The position numbers and the translations under genes are program-made. From Stappia sp. (GTDB taxonomy: Bacteria > Pseudomonadota > Alphaproteobacteria > Rhizobiales > Stappiaceae), in assembly GCF_040110915.1 (NCBI RefSeq), contig NZ_CP157793.1, positions 1,996,939 through 2,060,938 of the forward strand: a stretch of 64,000 nt of DNA. Reading direction: 5' to 3'. The notes beneath the pieces are model-generated. The model was not told the DNA's origin and ran no database searches. It saw only the letters and a list, made by a program, of their open reading frames with translations. Shown here piece by piece: positions 56,213 through 64,000 of the stretch (positions within the stretch are counted from its first letter, which is position 1; each line of letters opens with the position of its first letter).

Positions 56213-56953
56213 CTAGGCCTGCGCCATGATCCGTCCGTAGCGCGACGACAATGCCGGCAAACCGGCGCGCCGCGCCATGTGCCAGGCCAGCGCCTGCGTG
56301 CTGGTGAGCACCGGCTTGCCGCAGCGGGCCTCGATCTCCGCGACAATGTCGCGGGTGCGCAGGTTGGTGCAGGAGAGAACAACCGCCTGGACCCGAGAAT
56401 CCTGCGCGAGCGCGCAGGCCGCCGACATTAGGGAGGGAGCATCGATGCGGGCGACCTTCGCCTCCTCCGCGACGTTGAACGAGCCGAAGACCGGCGTCTC
56501 GATCCCGCTGTCGGCCAGCACCGCCCGCAATCCGTCCGAGACCTCCGCCACATAGGGCGACAGCAGGGCGAGACGGCGCACCTTAAGCGCCGCGCAGGCA
56601 GCCACCAGCGCGCGCACCGGGTCGGTCACCGCGCGGGTCTCGGCGACGGCGCCGATAAGTTCCGCCACGCGCGCCGATCCGATGACCGAGGCGCCCGATG
56701 TGCAGGCATAGCCGATGCAATCGAACCGCGCGCCCTCGGGAAACACGCCGGCCGCTGCCGGCAGGGCGCCGGCCATCGCCGACAGCGTGTCACGGGTCAC
56801 CTCCCGCCCGCTCGGCACGCGGGACACATGCACCGCCGCACGCCCCTCGACGAGCGCGGGAAACTCACCCTCGATGGTCTCGTCCGCCTGCAGGATGATC
56901 AGCCCCAGCCGGGGCCGGTCCGGCGGGTCGAGACGATAGGCGAAACCGGTCAT
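56213..56953 (-). CDS. Asp/Glu racemase superfamily protein (EutA / maleate isomerase-like)
   Basis: A 246-residue member of the Asp/Glu racemase, maleate isomerase and arylmalonate decarboxylase superfamily. Both active-site cysteines are present: GYACTSGASVIG near residue 82 and VVLSCTNLRTRDIV in the second half. EutA of the ectoine-utilisation operon belongs here. The start codon overlaps the stop of the M24 gene by 4 bases (ATGA), so it is the third gene of a tightly coupled operon. The reaction (isomerisation, racemisation or decarboxylation) cannot be fixed. Confidence 0.86.
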   Translation of the reverse strand: MTGFAYRLDPPDRPRLGLIILQADETIEGEFPALVEGRAAVHVSRVPSGREVTRDTLSAMAGALPAAAGVFPEGARFDCIGYACTSGASVIGSARVAELIGAVAETRAVTDPVRALVAACAALKVRRLALLSPYVAEVSDGLRAVLADSGIETPVFGSFNVAEEAKVARIDAPSLMSAACALAQDSRVQAVVLSCTNLRTRDIVAEIEARCGKPVLTSTQALAWHMARRAGLPALSSRYGRIMAQA

Positions 56954-58122
56954 CCGGCCGCCCCCAGCACGACGATCCCGGGCGCCGCCGGCGTCGACAG
57001 GAACTCCGCGCCCGTTTCGCGGATGACGATGTTCTCCTCATGCACGAGGATCCGCCCCCGGGACACCTCGATCCCCGGCTCCAGGGTCAGCACCATGCCC
57101 GGTTCCAGCCGGGTGGTGTCGCCGGGCACCAGCGACGGCCCTTCGGTGAGCTGCGTGCCGAGCCCGTGGCCCAGCCGCCCGGTGTCGCTGCCGCCCGCCC
57201 CGCCGGTGACGATGGCATCCATCGCATGAAAGAGATCGCAAGCCCGTGCGCCGGGCCGGGCCAGCGTCATGGCGGCGTCGACCGCCTCGATCAGCCGGCG
57301 ATGGGCGTCCCGCGTGGCCGGTGTCGCATGGCCGATGGCGAAGTTGCGGTCGAAATCGCAGAAGTGGCCGTCGTGCACCAGCCCGGTGTCGAGCATCAGC
57401 ACGTCGCCGTGCGCAAGCGGCCGGTCGTCGGCCGGCGAGATCACATCGGCATAACCGCCCGCGTCGCAGGGGCAGGCGAGATAGGGCACCCAGTCCGCCC
57501 CCTCCTCCAGACAGAGCGCCTGAAACCGGCGCGCCACGGTGGACAGCGGCACGCCCGGGCCGGCGATCTCCGGCACGTGCGCAAACGCCCGGTCCGCGAT
57601 GGCGCAGGCGTGGTGGATTTTCGCTATTTCTCGGTCGGATTTCACCCGCCGCAGGGCCTGCACCAGCCCGGCATCGGAGCGCAGCCGCATCGGCGCGATG
57701 CGCTCGGCAAGGCGCGCATAGTCGCCGAGCGGCATGCGCAGATGGGTTTCCGGGCCCATCGGCGTGCCGACGATCCCCGCCGGCCCGGCCACCTCGCGCA
57801 GGGCCTCGCCGAGCAGCGACACGCCGTCATCCTCCGCGTCCGGCGCACGCCACGAGCGCACGTCGTGCAGCCAGGTGCGCCCCATCAGGGGGGCGCCGAT
57901 GGAGGGAATCACGGCAATCGGCAGGCCGACCGCCGGCACCACGATGAACCACGGCCGCGTCGGGCTCTCCCAGAAGCGGGTGAGAAAGCCCGTGAAATAG
58001 CGCACATCCGCCTCGGTGGTGACGAGCAGCGCGTCGAGACCGGCCTCGACCATGGCACTTTGCGCGCGCCGCAGCCGGGCGCGATACTCTTCGTCGGGAA
58101 ACCCGCGCTCGGGCGCGTTCAT
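56950..58122 (-). CDS. M24-family hydrolase (Xaa-Pro peptidase / ectoine hydrolase type)
   Basis: A 390-residue pita-bread-fold enzyme. The N-terminal creatinase-like domain (DEEYRARLRRAQSAMVEAGLDALLVTTEADVRYFTGF) precedes the catalytic domain. All metal ligands are visible: Asp residues in LMLDTGLVHDGHFCDFDRNF, His in GRLGHGLGTQLTEGPS, and Glu in LEPGIEV and HEENIVI. The family includes Xaa-Pro aminopeptidases, creatinase and the ectoine hydrolase DoeA/EutD. Linkage to an EutA-like protein and a BCCT carrier favours a small-molecule amidohydrolase role. ATG 58122 overlaps the preceding stop. Confidence 0.88.
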   Translation of the reverse strand: MNAPERGFPDEEYRARLRRAQSAMVEAGLDALLVTTEADVRYFTGFLTRFWESPTRPWFIVVPAVGLPIAVIPSIGAPLMGRTWLHDVRSWRAPDAEDDGVSLLGEALREVAGPAGIVGTPMGPETHLRMPLGDYARLAERIAPMRLRSDAGLVQALRRVKSDREIAKIHHACAIADRAFAHVPEIAGPGVPLSTVARRFQALCLEEGADWVPYLACPCDAGGYADVISPADDRPLAHGDVLMLDTGLVHDGHFCDFDRNFAIGHATPATRDAHRRLIEAVDAAMTLARPGARACDLFHAMDAIVTGGAGGSDTGRLGHGLGTQLTEGPSLVPGDTTRLEPGMVLTLEPGIEVSRGRILVHEENIVIRETGAEFLSTPAAPGIVVLGAAG

Positions 58123-59189
58123 GGGCCCGCCTCCTCGCTCACGATGGCCAGAACCCGGCTCTCCGCGCCGAGGCCGAGCGCCGCGCGCGCCTCGGCGTCG
58201 GCGGCGAGAAGCGCCGCCAGCCCAGCGCCCCCGGAGGGCGTCGTCGCCAGGCCGGCCGCCGCCAGCGTGGCGAGATGCGCCTCCACCTCCGCGTCCTCCA
58301 GCGTCACGAAGGCATCGGCGTCGCGCGCAAGCCCCTTGAGCGCGATCAGCGACGGCGCCTTGCAGTCGAGCCGGCCCATGGACGACACCGGTCCCGGGGT
58401 CTCCACTGGCCGTCCGGCGGCGATGGAGGCCTGAAGCGCCGGCGCGGCCGCGGGTTCGACGACGACGATCCGCACCCGCTCGCCCCAGACGGCGCGCGCC
58501 AGCGCGGCCGCCGCCCCGGCGAGCCCGCCGACCCCGGCCTGCAGCAGCAGATGCGTCGGCGGCGCCGGCATTTGCCGGATCGCCTCGTCCATCAGAGCCA
58601 GATAGCCCTCCATCAGCCGCCACGGCCGCGTCGTGTAACCGGGCCAGGAACTGTCGGAGAGAAGCCGCCAGCCGTTGTCCTCCGCCGCCCGTTCGGCGGC
58701 CGCCATGCTGGCTTCGTAGTCGGCGCCGGAGCGCACCACCTCCGCGCCCTTCTCCCGCAGGCGGTCGGCAAAGGCCTCCGGCACCGTGTCAGCCAAATGA
58801 ACGACGGCGCGGGCACCGAAGACCCCCGCCCCGGCGGCGACCGACAGCCCGTGATTGCCCGCGCTCGCCGTCACATAGGTCACGTCGCCGAGCGCCGTTT
58901 TAAGATCCTCGGCACCCGTCGCCACCGCGTCGCAGGCGATGACATAGGCCGCCCCCAGCGCCTTGAAGCTGCCGAGCCCCATGCGGCCGCGCTCGTCCTT
59001 GACGTGCAGGGCGGCGACGCCCGCAGCGCGGGCCAGTTCGTCGGTGGCCAGAAGCGGCGTTTCCGCCGCCGCCGGGCATCGTGCAAGCAGGGCCGCCACC
59101 GCCGCGACATCCGTGCTCGGGTCGGGAATGGCCTCGAGACCGGCCAGGGCCGGCACGTCGCCGTGACGTGCGTTTGAAACGATATGCAC
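58119..59189 (-). CDS. PLP-dependent lyase, diaminopropionate ammonia-lyase-like
   Basis: A 356-residue fold-type II PLP enzyme (serine/threonine dehydratase superfamily). The PLP lysine is in KDERGRMGLGSFKALGAAY, a segment typical of DpaL. VTASAGNHGLSVAAGAGVFGA is the cofactor-phosphate and asparagine loop, and the glycine loop LLLQAGVGGLAGA follows. The opening NARHGDVPAL is also DpaL-like. It probably eliminates ammonia from a diamino or hydroxyamino acid. The start is GTG 59189 with GAGGGGG upstream. It is the first gene of the operon, divergent from the BCCT gene. Confidence 0.87.
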   Translation of the reverse strand: MHIVSNARHGDVPALAGLEAIPDPSTDVAAVAALLARCPAAAETPLLATDELARAAGVAALHVKDERGRMGLGSFKALGAAYVIACDAVATGAEDLKTALGDVTYVTASAGNHGLSVAAGAGVFGARAVVHLADTVPEAFADRLREKGAEVVRSGADYEASMAAAERAAEDNGWRLLSDSSWPGYTTRPWRLMEGYLALMDEAIRQMPAPPTHLLLQAGVGGLAGAAAALARAVWGERVRIVVVEPAAAPALQASIAAGRPVETPGPVSSMGRLDCKAPSLIALKGLARDADAFVTLEDAEVEAHLATLAAAGLATTPSGGAGLAALLAADAEARAALGLGAESRVLAIVSEEAGP

Positions 59190-59455
59190 AAGGCCCCCTC
59201 GGTTTGCTCAAGCTCGATGAGGACGCAGGCAAGGCGCCCTGTCAATTCCGCAGCGTCACAAAGGTCGCATGCGGACCGTCCCGGGTCGAGAGATCGATGG
59301 AGAAGCGTGGGACCGCCGCCACAGGAACGGCAAGGCGGCGCCCGCATTGCCCTGCCCGGGAGAAGCCGTCATTCTGGATGCACGCGGTCGCCGTCCCCGG
59401 CCGCCCGCCCCGCCACCCGGACGCGCACCGCCGAGGCGCGACGAAGAGGCCCGCC

Positions 59456-60958
59456 ATGACCCGCACGCAGACCCTGCTGGCCGCCTCGCTCTCCCTCGTC
59501 TTCGCCGTCGGGCTGTGGAGCGTGATCGACCCGGCGGGCGTGACGGCGATCTCCGCGCGCATCGTCGACGCCTATTTCCTGAGCCGCGGCTGGTTCGTCA
59601 TGCTGACGGTGAGCGGCCTGCTCCTGCTGTGCCTGGGGCTTGCCGTGTCGCGGATCGGCGACATCCGGCTCGGGGCCGACGACGACCGCCCGGAGTTCTC
59701 CACCGTCTCGTGGATCACCATGCTGTTCGCCGCCGGCATGGGCGTCGGGCTGCTGTTCTGGGCCGTGGCCGAACCGCTCACGCACTTCGCCTTCATCCGC
59801 GAGGGCATGCCCGACCCGCTCGCCGCCGAGCAGGCGCTCACCACGACGCTCTTCAACTGGGGCATCCACGCCTGGGCGATCTATGGCGCGACGGCGCTGG
59901 TGATCGCCTATTTCAGCTTTCGTCGCGGCACGCCGATGCTGGTCAGCGCGCCGGTCGAGCATCTGTTTCCCGGCGAGACCTGGGCCCGGATCGTCGGCTG
60001 GCTGAGCGATTTCATGGCCATCGCGGCGATCGCCATCGGTGTCGGGGGCTCCATCGCCATGGGCGTCTTCCAGGTGGCCGCCGGCGTCGACGTGCTGCTC
60101 GGCGGCGACGGCGCGGGCGCCTGGCTGATCGCGCTGGTCTTCGCGCTGATGGTCGGGTGCTACATCCCACCGCTGCTGGTCGACCTCGGCAGCGGCATGT
60201 CGCGGCTGTCCAATCTGGCCATGGCCATCGCCGTCGCGCTTGTGGTCTTCACCGTGGTGCTGGGGCCGACGCAATATCTGCTCAATTCGGTCCTCGGCGG
60301 CTTCGGAAACTACGTGACGCAGGCAATCCCGCGCGGCTTCCAGACCTTCACCTTTTTCGACGACGCGGTGGCCCGCTGGTTCAGCGACTGGACACTGACC
60401 TACATGGTCTGGTGGATCGCCTGGGGGCCCTTCGTCGGCGTCTTCGTGGCGCGCATCTCGCGCGGGCGCACAATCCGGGAGTTCGTGCTCGGCGTGCTCA
60501 TCGGGCCGACGCTGTTTTCGGTGCTGTGGTTCGGCGCCTTCGGCGGCATCGGCCTGTTCGACACGCTCAACAACGGCGGCGGGCTGATCGAATTGACCAG
60601 GACCGACGTCGACCGCGTGACCTTCGGCCTGCTGGAGCGCCTGCCGTTCACCACGCTGACGACGCTGGCGACCATCGCCGCCGCCTTCCTCTTCATCGTC
60701 ACCAGCGTGGTCAGCGCCGCCTTCGTGCTCGGCACCTTCTCCAGCAACGGCGATCCCGACCCGGCGCCGCGCCTGCGCCTCGTGTGGGGCGTGCTGCTCG
60801 GCCTGCTCGGCGCCGGCATGATCCTGTCGGGCTCCATCGACGCGGTGAAGACGCTGATCGCGCTCGGCGCCCTGCCCTTCGTCTTCATTCTCGTGCTGCT
60901 CGTGGTGTGCTTCCTGCGCGCCCTCGGCCAGGAAGGATCGCGCCATGCTGATCGGTGA
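59456..60958 (+). CDS. BCCT-family betaine/choline/carnitine/ectoine transporter
   Basis: A 500-residue carrier with about twelve membrane segments. The family signature is clear in DWTLTYMVWWIAWGPFVGVFVARISRGRTIREF, with FAAGMGVGLLFWAVAEPLTHF and the GGLIEL region also typical. BCCT carriers import quaternary ammonium osmolytes or ectoine, usually with Na+. The termini are short, so it lacks the long osmosensing tails of BetP. It is divergent from the PLP-M24-EutA-like operon, which suggests that its cargo is their substrate. ATG 59456 is chosen by the conserved start. Confidence 0.92.
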   Translation: MTRTQTLLAASLSLVFAVGLWSVIDPAGVTAISARIVDAYFLSRGWFVMLTVSGLLLLCLGLAVSRIGDIRLGADDDRPEFSTVSWITMLFAAGMGVGLLFWAVAEPLTHFAFIREGMPDPLAAEQALTTTLFNWGIHAWAIYGATALVIAYFSFRRGTPMLVSAPVEHLFPGETWARIVGWLSDFMAIAAIAIGVGGSIAMGVFQVAAGVDVLLGGDGAGAWLIALVFALMVGCYIPPLLVDLGSGMSRLSNLAMAIAVALVVFTVVLGPTQYLLNSVLGGFGNYVTQAIPRGFQTFTFFDDAVARWFSDWTLTYMVWWIAWGPFVGVFVARISRGRTIREFVLGVLIGPTLFSVLWFGAFGGIGLFDTLNNGGGLIELTRTDVDRVTFGLLERLPFTTLTTLATIAAAFLFIVTSVVSAAFVLGTFSSNGDPDPAPRLRLVWGVLLGLLGAGMILSGSIDAVKTLIALGALPFVFILVLLVVCFLRALGQEGSRHADR

Positions 60959-61091
60959 CCTGCTCGACACGCTGCTCAACCTCGGCACCTTCGCCTTCAT
61001 CGGTGCGATGATCTGGATCGCGACCCGCAAGCTGCCCACAGCGGAGGAGAAGACGTCGGACCGCGACGCCTCCGACCGAAACAAGACGTAG
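60945..61091 (+). CDS. 48-residue membrane protein overlapping the BCCT gene
   Basis: A short frame starting at ATG 60945, with GGAAGGA placed 6-12 bases before it, overlapping the BCCT stop by 14 bases. The product begins MLIGDLLDTLLNLGTFAFIG, continues with a hydrophobic stretch to about residue 26 (MIWIATRKL) and ends in a charged tail rich in Lys, Asp, Glu and Ser. It has the shape of a one-pass membrane subunit. It resembles no family I know. Overlap and ribosome-binding site favour coupled translation with the transporter. Confidence 0.65.
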   Translation: MLIGDLLDTLLNLGTFAFIGAMIWIATRKLPTAEEKTSDRDASDRNKT

Positions 61092-61106
61092 CACCGCTCC
61101 CCGGCG

Positions 61107-61742
61107 TCAGGATCCCCCGTCGACCGTGACCTCGCCGGCCGTCACCTCGGCGGACAGCGGCGTGTCGCCGACGGCGATCTGCCGGTGATCGTTGGTCGTC
61201 AGCGTGACCTTGACGCGGGCCCCTTCGGGCAGCGCATCGAAATGCATCCAGGGCGCATAGAGCCGCGCGACCTTCTCGCCATCCACATAGACATGGGCGT
61301 GCCCCTCGCCGGGCACATGCGGCCCGCTCGCGCGCTCGGGCGCGAAGCGAAAACCCGCCGTCTCGACATGCAGGTTCCAGCCGGCCGACGCACCGCGGGC
61401 GAGCGACACATCAAGCGTCGGCGCCCCCGGTCCCGGCGGCACCGAAAACACCTCGTCGTGGCTGTGGGCAGCGGCGACCGCGCCCTGAGAGGTGCAGATG
61501 TCGAACAGGGAATCGTCCGCCCGCGCGACCGGCTGCGACAACAGGGCGGTCGCATCGGCGCGCGGCTGGGCAAAGGCGGCGGCGGACCGCGCGTGCCCGT
61601 GAGCCACGTGTCCCGCACCAGCGTGCCCGCCCGGACCGTGTTCGTGGCCATCGAGGGTGATGCCATTGCCGGCGGCGGCGACGAAGCCGATGCCGCCGCC
61701 GAACAGGAGACCGATGCCGAGAAGGGCAAGTCCACGGTCCAT
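61107..61742 (-). CDS. His-rich exported protein of the cobalt-uptake cluster
   Basis: A 211-residue protein with an N-terminal hydrophobic segment (residues about 5-25) and then a histidine-rich stretch (HEHGPGGHAGAGHVAHGHA, about 33-51) able to bind Co2+ or Ni2+. A beta-rich domain follows with more His residues (GPHVPGEGHAHVYVDGEKVARLYAPWMHFDALPEG). I recognise no named family. It is the third gene after cbtB-cbtA on the same strand, 135 bases behind cbtA. That position suggests a periplasmic metal-binding role. Confidence 0.78.
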   Translation of the reverse strand: MDRGLALLGIGLLFGGGIGFVAAAGNGITLDGHEHGPGGHAGAGHVAHGHARSAAAFAQPRADATALLSQPVARADDSLFDICTSQGAVAAAHSHDEVFSVPPGPGAPTLDVSLARGASAGWNLHVETAGFRFAPERASGPHVPGEGHAHVYVDGEKVARLYAPWMHFDALPEGARVKVTLTTNDHRQIAVGDTPLSAEVTAGEVTVDGGS

Positions 61743-61877
61743 CTCACAGTCTTTCCATCTCGGATCGCGCCCCGCGCCGATCCGGTTGCGTCACCCCGGG
61801 AGCGCTGCGGCGGTCGACCGTTCCGGGCGCGGGGAAGATCCCGGCGCCCGGAGGTGTCCCGTGTCCCGTGTTCCGCG

Positions 61878-62588
61878 TCAGGACCCGGCTTGGGCGGTCT
61901 GGGCCGCGCCGGCGCGGGCGCCCTCGCGCTGCCAGAAGTATCCGGCGAAACAGCCGAGGAGCACCCAGGCGGCAAGGCCGATCCCGAAGGCGCGGGCGGC
62001 GAACAGTGCCCCGATCTCCGTCGGCACGGGTCCGGTGAAGACGTCAGGTTCCGGCGCGCCGATGACATGCGGGGCGAGCAGCAGCACGGCGGCCGCGCCC
62101 CAGGCCACGAAGCCGCGCCCGAAGGCGATCAGCCATATGGCCAGTCCGGCGGTCGCAACGGTGGCGAACCACCAGATCTGCCGGTCGAAGACATCGGCCG
62201 CCGCCACGCCCGGCACTTCCGGCGCGAGCGAAAAGCCCGGCGCGAAATGCACCGCGACGAAACCGGCGATGCCCCAAAGAATGCCGCTGCGCGCGGTGAT
62301 CCGCGTGCCCCGGCTTTCGGCATGGGCCATCAGCGCCACGAGGATCAGCGCGTAGCCGGTGTAGGTGAGCATGGTGAAGAGCACGCTCAGCCCGTCGCGC
62401 AGCGGGTCGAAGGCGAGAACGTCCTGATGGGCACTGACGGGGGTGCCCCCGAAATGCACGAGGGCGCCCGATTCATAGAGTTCCGCGTGCAGCAGAACAG
62501 GTTGCACGAAAGCGAGCTGCAGCAGGGCGGCGATCAGCCCGGCCGCAGCGCCAGCGAACACGGCGCTGGCAACGATGCGGGAAAACAT
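61878..62588 (-). CDS. cbtA: CbtA-family cobalt transporter subunit
   Basis: A 236-residue membrane protein with about six hydrophobic segments. Conserved-looking elements include FVAVHFAPGFSLAPEVPG, RQIWWFATVATAGLA and PHVIGAP, with His residues in predicted membrane segments. CbtA is a proposed cobalt importer subunit, known from B12-riboswitch-controlled clusters. It is 12 bases downstream of cbtB, so they form one operon. Confidence 0.92.
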   Translation of the reverse strand: MFSRIVASAVFAGAAAGLIAALLQLAFVQPVLLHAELYESGALVHFGGTPVSAHQDVLAFDPLRDGLSVLFTMLTYTGYALILVALMAHAESRGTRITARSGILWGIAGFVAVHFAPGFSLAPEVPGVAAADVFDRQIWWFATVATAGLAIWLIAFGRGFVAWGAAAVLLLAPHVIGAPEPDVFTGPVPTEIGALFAARAFGIGLAAWVLLGCFAGYFWQREGARAGAAQTAQAGS

Positions 62589-62600
62589 GGCGCGGCGGCG

Positions 62601-62771
62601 TCAGTGACAGGGGAAGCCGGTCGCGTGGCGCACGTCATGCGCCGCGTCGTGCAGCGCGCTTGCCTGGACGTGGCCCGTCACGGTGACGATCGCCAGCCCG
62701 AACAGGGCGGCCAGAACGATCCCGGCAAGGCCGGAGCGGCTCGCCGAAGCGGTCGAAACATGTGCAGTCAT
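62601..62771 (-). CDS. cbtB: CbtB-family cobalt transporter subunit
   Basis: A 56-residue membrane protein. One hydrophobic segment (about residues 14-33, GLAGIVLAALFGLAIVTVTG) is followed by a His-rich tail that ends HDAAHDVRHATGFPCH, the typical CbtB histidine motif. It starts at ATG 62771 with GGAGG five bases upstream. It is the first gene after the cobalamin riboswitch. Confidence 0.93.
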   Translation of the reverse strand: MTAHVSTASASRSGLAGIVLAALFGLAIVTVTGHVQASALHDAAHDVRHATGFPCH

Positions 62772-62814
62772 GATGCCTCCTTGCCGTCACACCCGACGGC
62801 CGGTTGTCGTGATC

Positions 62815-63036
62815 GCCTGGCAGGTCTCCTGGCTCGCGGGTCACGGCTTCCGCACCACCTTCCCCGGACGCCCGGCGGCGCATCGCGCCACGGACGGATC
62901 CGAGTGGTTTAACGGGCGGTCGCTCTCCGCATACAGTCGCGGGGGCGGCTTCGGCATCGGGCCCCCGACATGGGTCGGCCCTGTCCGAATTCCCTATTGA
63001 GTTCGGCGCGCTCAGGCGCGCTTGCGAACACCAAGC
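62815..63036 (-). ncRNA. Cobalamin (B12) riboswitch controlling cbtBA
   Basis: On the minus strand the elements occur in order: GGTGTTCGCAAG (near 63032), AATAGGGAA (near 62995), GCCGCCCCCGCGACTGTATGC (near 62930-62950), then GGGAAGGTGG (near 62860), GACCCGCG and the B12 box AGCCAGGAGACCTGCC (near 62818-62833). cbtB starts 44 bases after the box. Adenosylcobalamin binding would shut down cobalt uptake. The exact outer edges are approximate. Confidence 0.95.
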
Positions 63037-63094
63037 CCGATCAGCCTACACGCTTTTCGGGCGCTGACAAGCGCCGGCACCACCCGCGCGCGCC

Positions 63095-63892
63095 TCAGTC
63101 GGGCGCGGCGGCCGGCGCGGGCTGGCAGGCGGGGCAGACAAAGGCGCGGCGCGCGTCGAGCTCGATCCGGGCGATCGCGCCGCCGCAGGCCGGGCACACG
63201 TCCTTGTTGAAGATATTGACGCGCTCGCGGTAGCGCCCCTTGCCCGGCGGGGCGTCGTCGATCGTGACGATGGCATTGCGCCGCACCCCGATCTCCAGCA
63301 GATGCACCGCGTCGGCCCAGATCCGCTCGAGCGCCGCGCGCGGCAGGTCCCGCCCCGGCGTATCCGGATGAATGCCCTGCCGCCAGAGGATTTCGGTGCG
63401 GTAGATGTTGCCGATACCGGCCATCACCGATTGGTTCATGATGAGCCGACCGATCCCGGTCCGGCTGCGGGCGATGCGCGAGAACGCCCGCTCGGGGTCG
63501 GCATCGGCCCGCAACACGTCCGGGCCGATGCGCGCGACCACGGCCGAAAGCCCGTCGGGATCGAGCACCTCGCAGATCGTCGGACCGTTGATGTCCACCA
63601 GATGCGTGTCGCCGACGAGGCGCACCCGCACCGCCCCGACGGGGTCGGGCGCCGGCAGCCGACGCTTGCGAATGCGCCCGAAGAGGCCGAGATGCACATG
63701 CAGGACGTCACCACCCTCGAAGCGGTAGATCAGATGCTTGCCGAAGGCCTCGACGCCCGTGCAACGGCGCTCGTCGAGCCGGGCCGCGCCCTCGGAAAAG
63801 CGCCCCTGCGGCGAGGACACGGCCAGCACGGAGCCGGCGAACAGGCGATGGTGATCGCGCGCGGCGCGATGGATCGTATGCCCCTCGGGCAT
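63095..63892 (-). CDS. Fpg/Nei-family DNA glycosylase
   Basis: A 265-residue base-excision repair enzyme with AP lyase activity. The N-terminus MPEGHTIHR exposes Pro2 and Glu3, the catalytic pair of the family. FGKHLIYRF carries the conserved Lys, GRLIMNQSVMAGIGNIYRTEILW is the helix-two-turn-helix, and the zinc finger has four cysteines (CPACGG with FVCPACQ). The MPEGHTIH start is nearer to Nei (endonuclease VIII) than to Fpg (MPELPEV). It removes oxidised bases from DNA. Confidence 0.92.
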   Translation of the reverse strand: MPEGHTIHRAARDHHRLFAGSVLAVSSPQGRFSEGAARLDERRCTGVEAFGKHLIYRFEGGDVLHVHLGLFGRIRKRRLPAPDPVGAVRVRLVGDTHLVDINGPTICEVLDPDGLSAVVARIGPDVLRADADPERAFSRIARSRTGIGRLIMNQSVMAGIGNIYRTEILWRQGIHPDTPGRDLPRAALERIWADAVHLLEIGVRRNAIVTIDDAPPGKGRYRERVNIFNKDVCPACGGAIARIELDARRAFVCPACQPAPAAAPD

Positions 63893-64000
63893 GGCACCTC
63901 CGGAATGAGACGAAGCGCCGGCGGGATGACGCGACAGGTCGGGCGGGAGCGCGGGATACCGCGCCCTTCTCTACGACGCGCCCCGGCGATTCGGATCAGC

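Noticed and set aside
56950..58623. A 557-residue version of the M24 protein
   Set aside because: The extra N-terminal part is antisense-free but overlaps the PLP gene in another frame and has no homology; the ATG at 58122 with an ATGA overlap is the natural start.

Overview
The window comes from the chromosome of a GC-rich alphaproteobacterium. It is most likely a member of Hyphomicrobiales (Rhizobiales), with a flavour of the Stappia/Roseibium group. The taxonomic call is inference. It rests on the fabD-fabG-acpP-fabF order, the amidase / penicillin-binding protein 1A / prfB string next to a long-leadered RNase E gene, a class II DAHP synthase, DUF2865 and DUF455 proteins, and a CbtAB cobalt transporter behind a cobalamin riboswitch. 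No tRNA, rRNA, insertion sequence, phage gene, plasmid origin or CRISPR array was recognised. Most of the window is core chromosome.

Layout. 1-2.5 kb (minus): fatty-acid synthesis genes fabF (5' tip only), acpP, fabG, fabD. 2.6-4.4 kb (plus): ribosomal operon rpsF-rpsR-rplI, in which rpsF carries a clear frameshift. 4.5-11.4 kb: an AmpH-like peptidoglycan hydrolase and tyrS on plus, then rarD, cimA and cysS on minus. 11.8-16 kb: small regulators (an ArsR-type persulfide sensor and a MarR protein), CreA, and a DUF2865 protein whose end overlaps gltX. 16-23 kb (minus): gltX, an MFS transporter, nadE, a single-domain response regulator and class II DAHP synthase. 23-30 kb: a VIT1/CCC1-family protein, a giant AsmA/YhdP-like protein, Bcp, a DUF455 ferritin-like protein and an M23 metallopeptidase. 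30.4-33.4 kb: a phnCDE transporter with a Pho-box-like promoter. 33.5-39 kb (minus): prfB (with its programmed frameshift), PBP1A and amidase. 39.8-46 kb: RNase E, YnfA, an aminotransferase and an M48-TPR protease. 46.5-50.5 kb (plus): DsbA-like protein, aroQ, accB, accC, aat. 50.5-53 kb: a ParA-like ATPase, an FAH-family hydrolase and PlsC.

The accessory-looking part is 53.2-63 kb. A tight four-gene operon encodes an acyl carrier protein, a NodE-like ketoacyl synthase and a split two-subunit MaoC/HadAB-like dehydratase. It looks like a dedicated acyl-chain module separate from the housekeeping fab genes at the left end. Next comes a divergent pair of units. One is an overlapping minus-strand operon of a diaminopropionate-ammonia-lyase-like PLP enzyme, an M24 (ectoine hydrolase/creatinase-type) hydrolase and an EutA-like Asp/Glu racemase. 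The other is a BCCT osmolyte transporter with an overlapping 48-residue membrane protein. Together they look like an uptake-and-degradation system for an osmolyte or modified amino acid. The segment ends with cbtB-cbtA and a His-rich protein under a cobalamin riboswitch, followed by an Fpg/Nei DNA glycosylase.

The strongest anomalies are the rpsF frameshift, the NodFE/HadAB-like operon, the BCCT-linked catabolic operon with its hidden small gene, and two minisatellite-like intergenic repeats.
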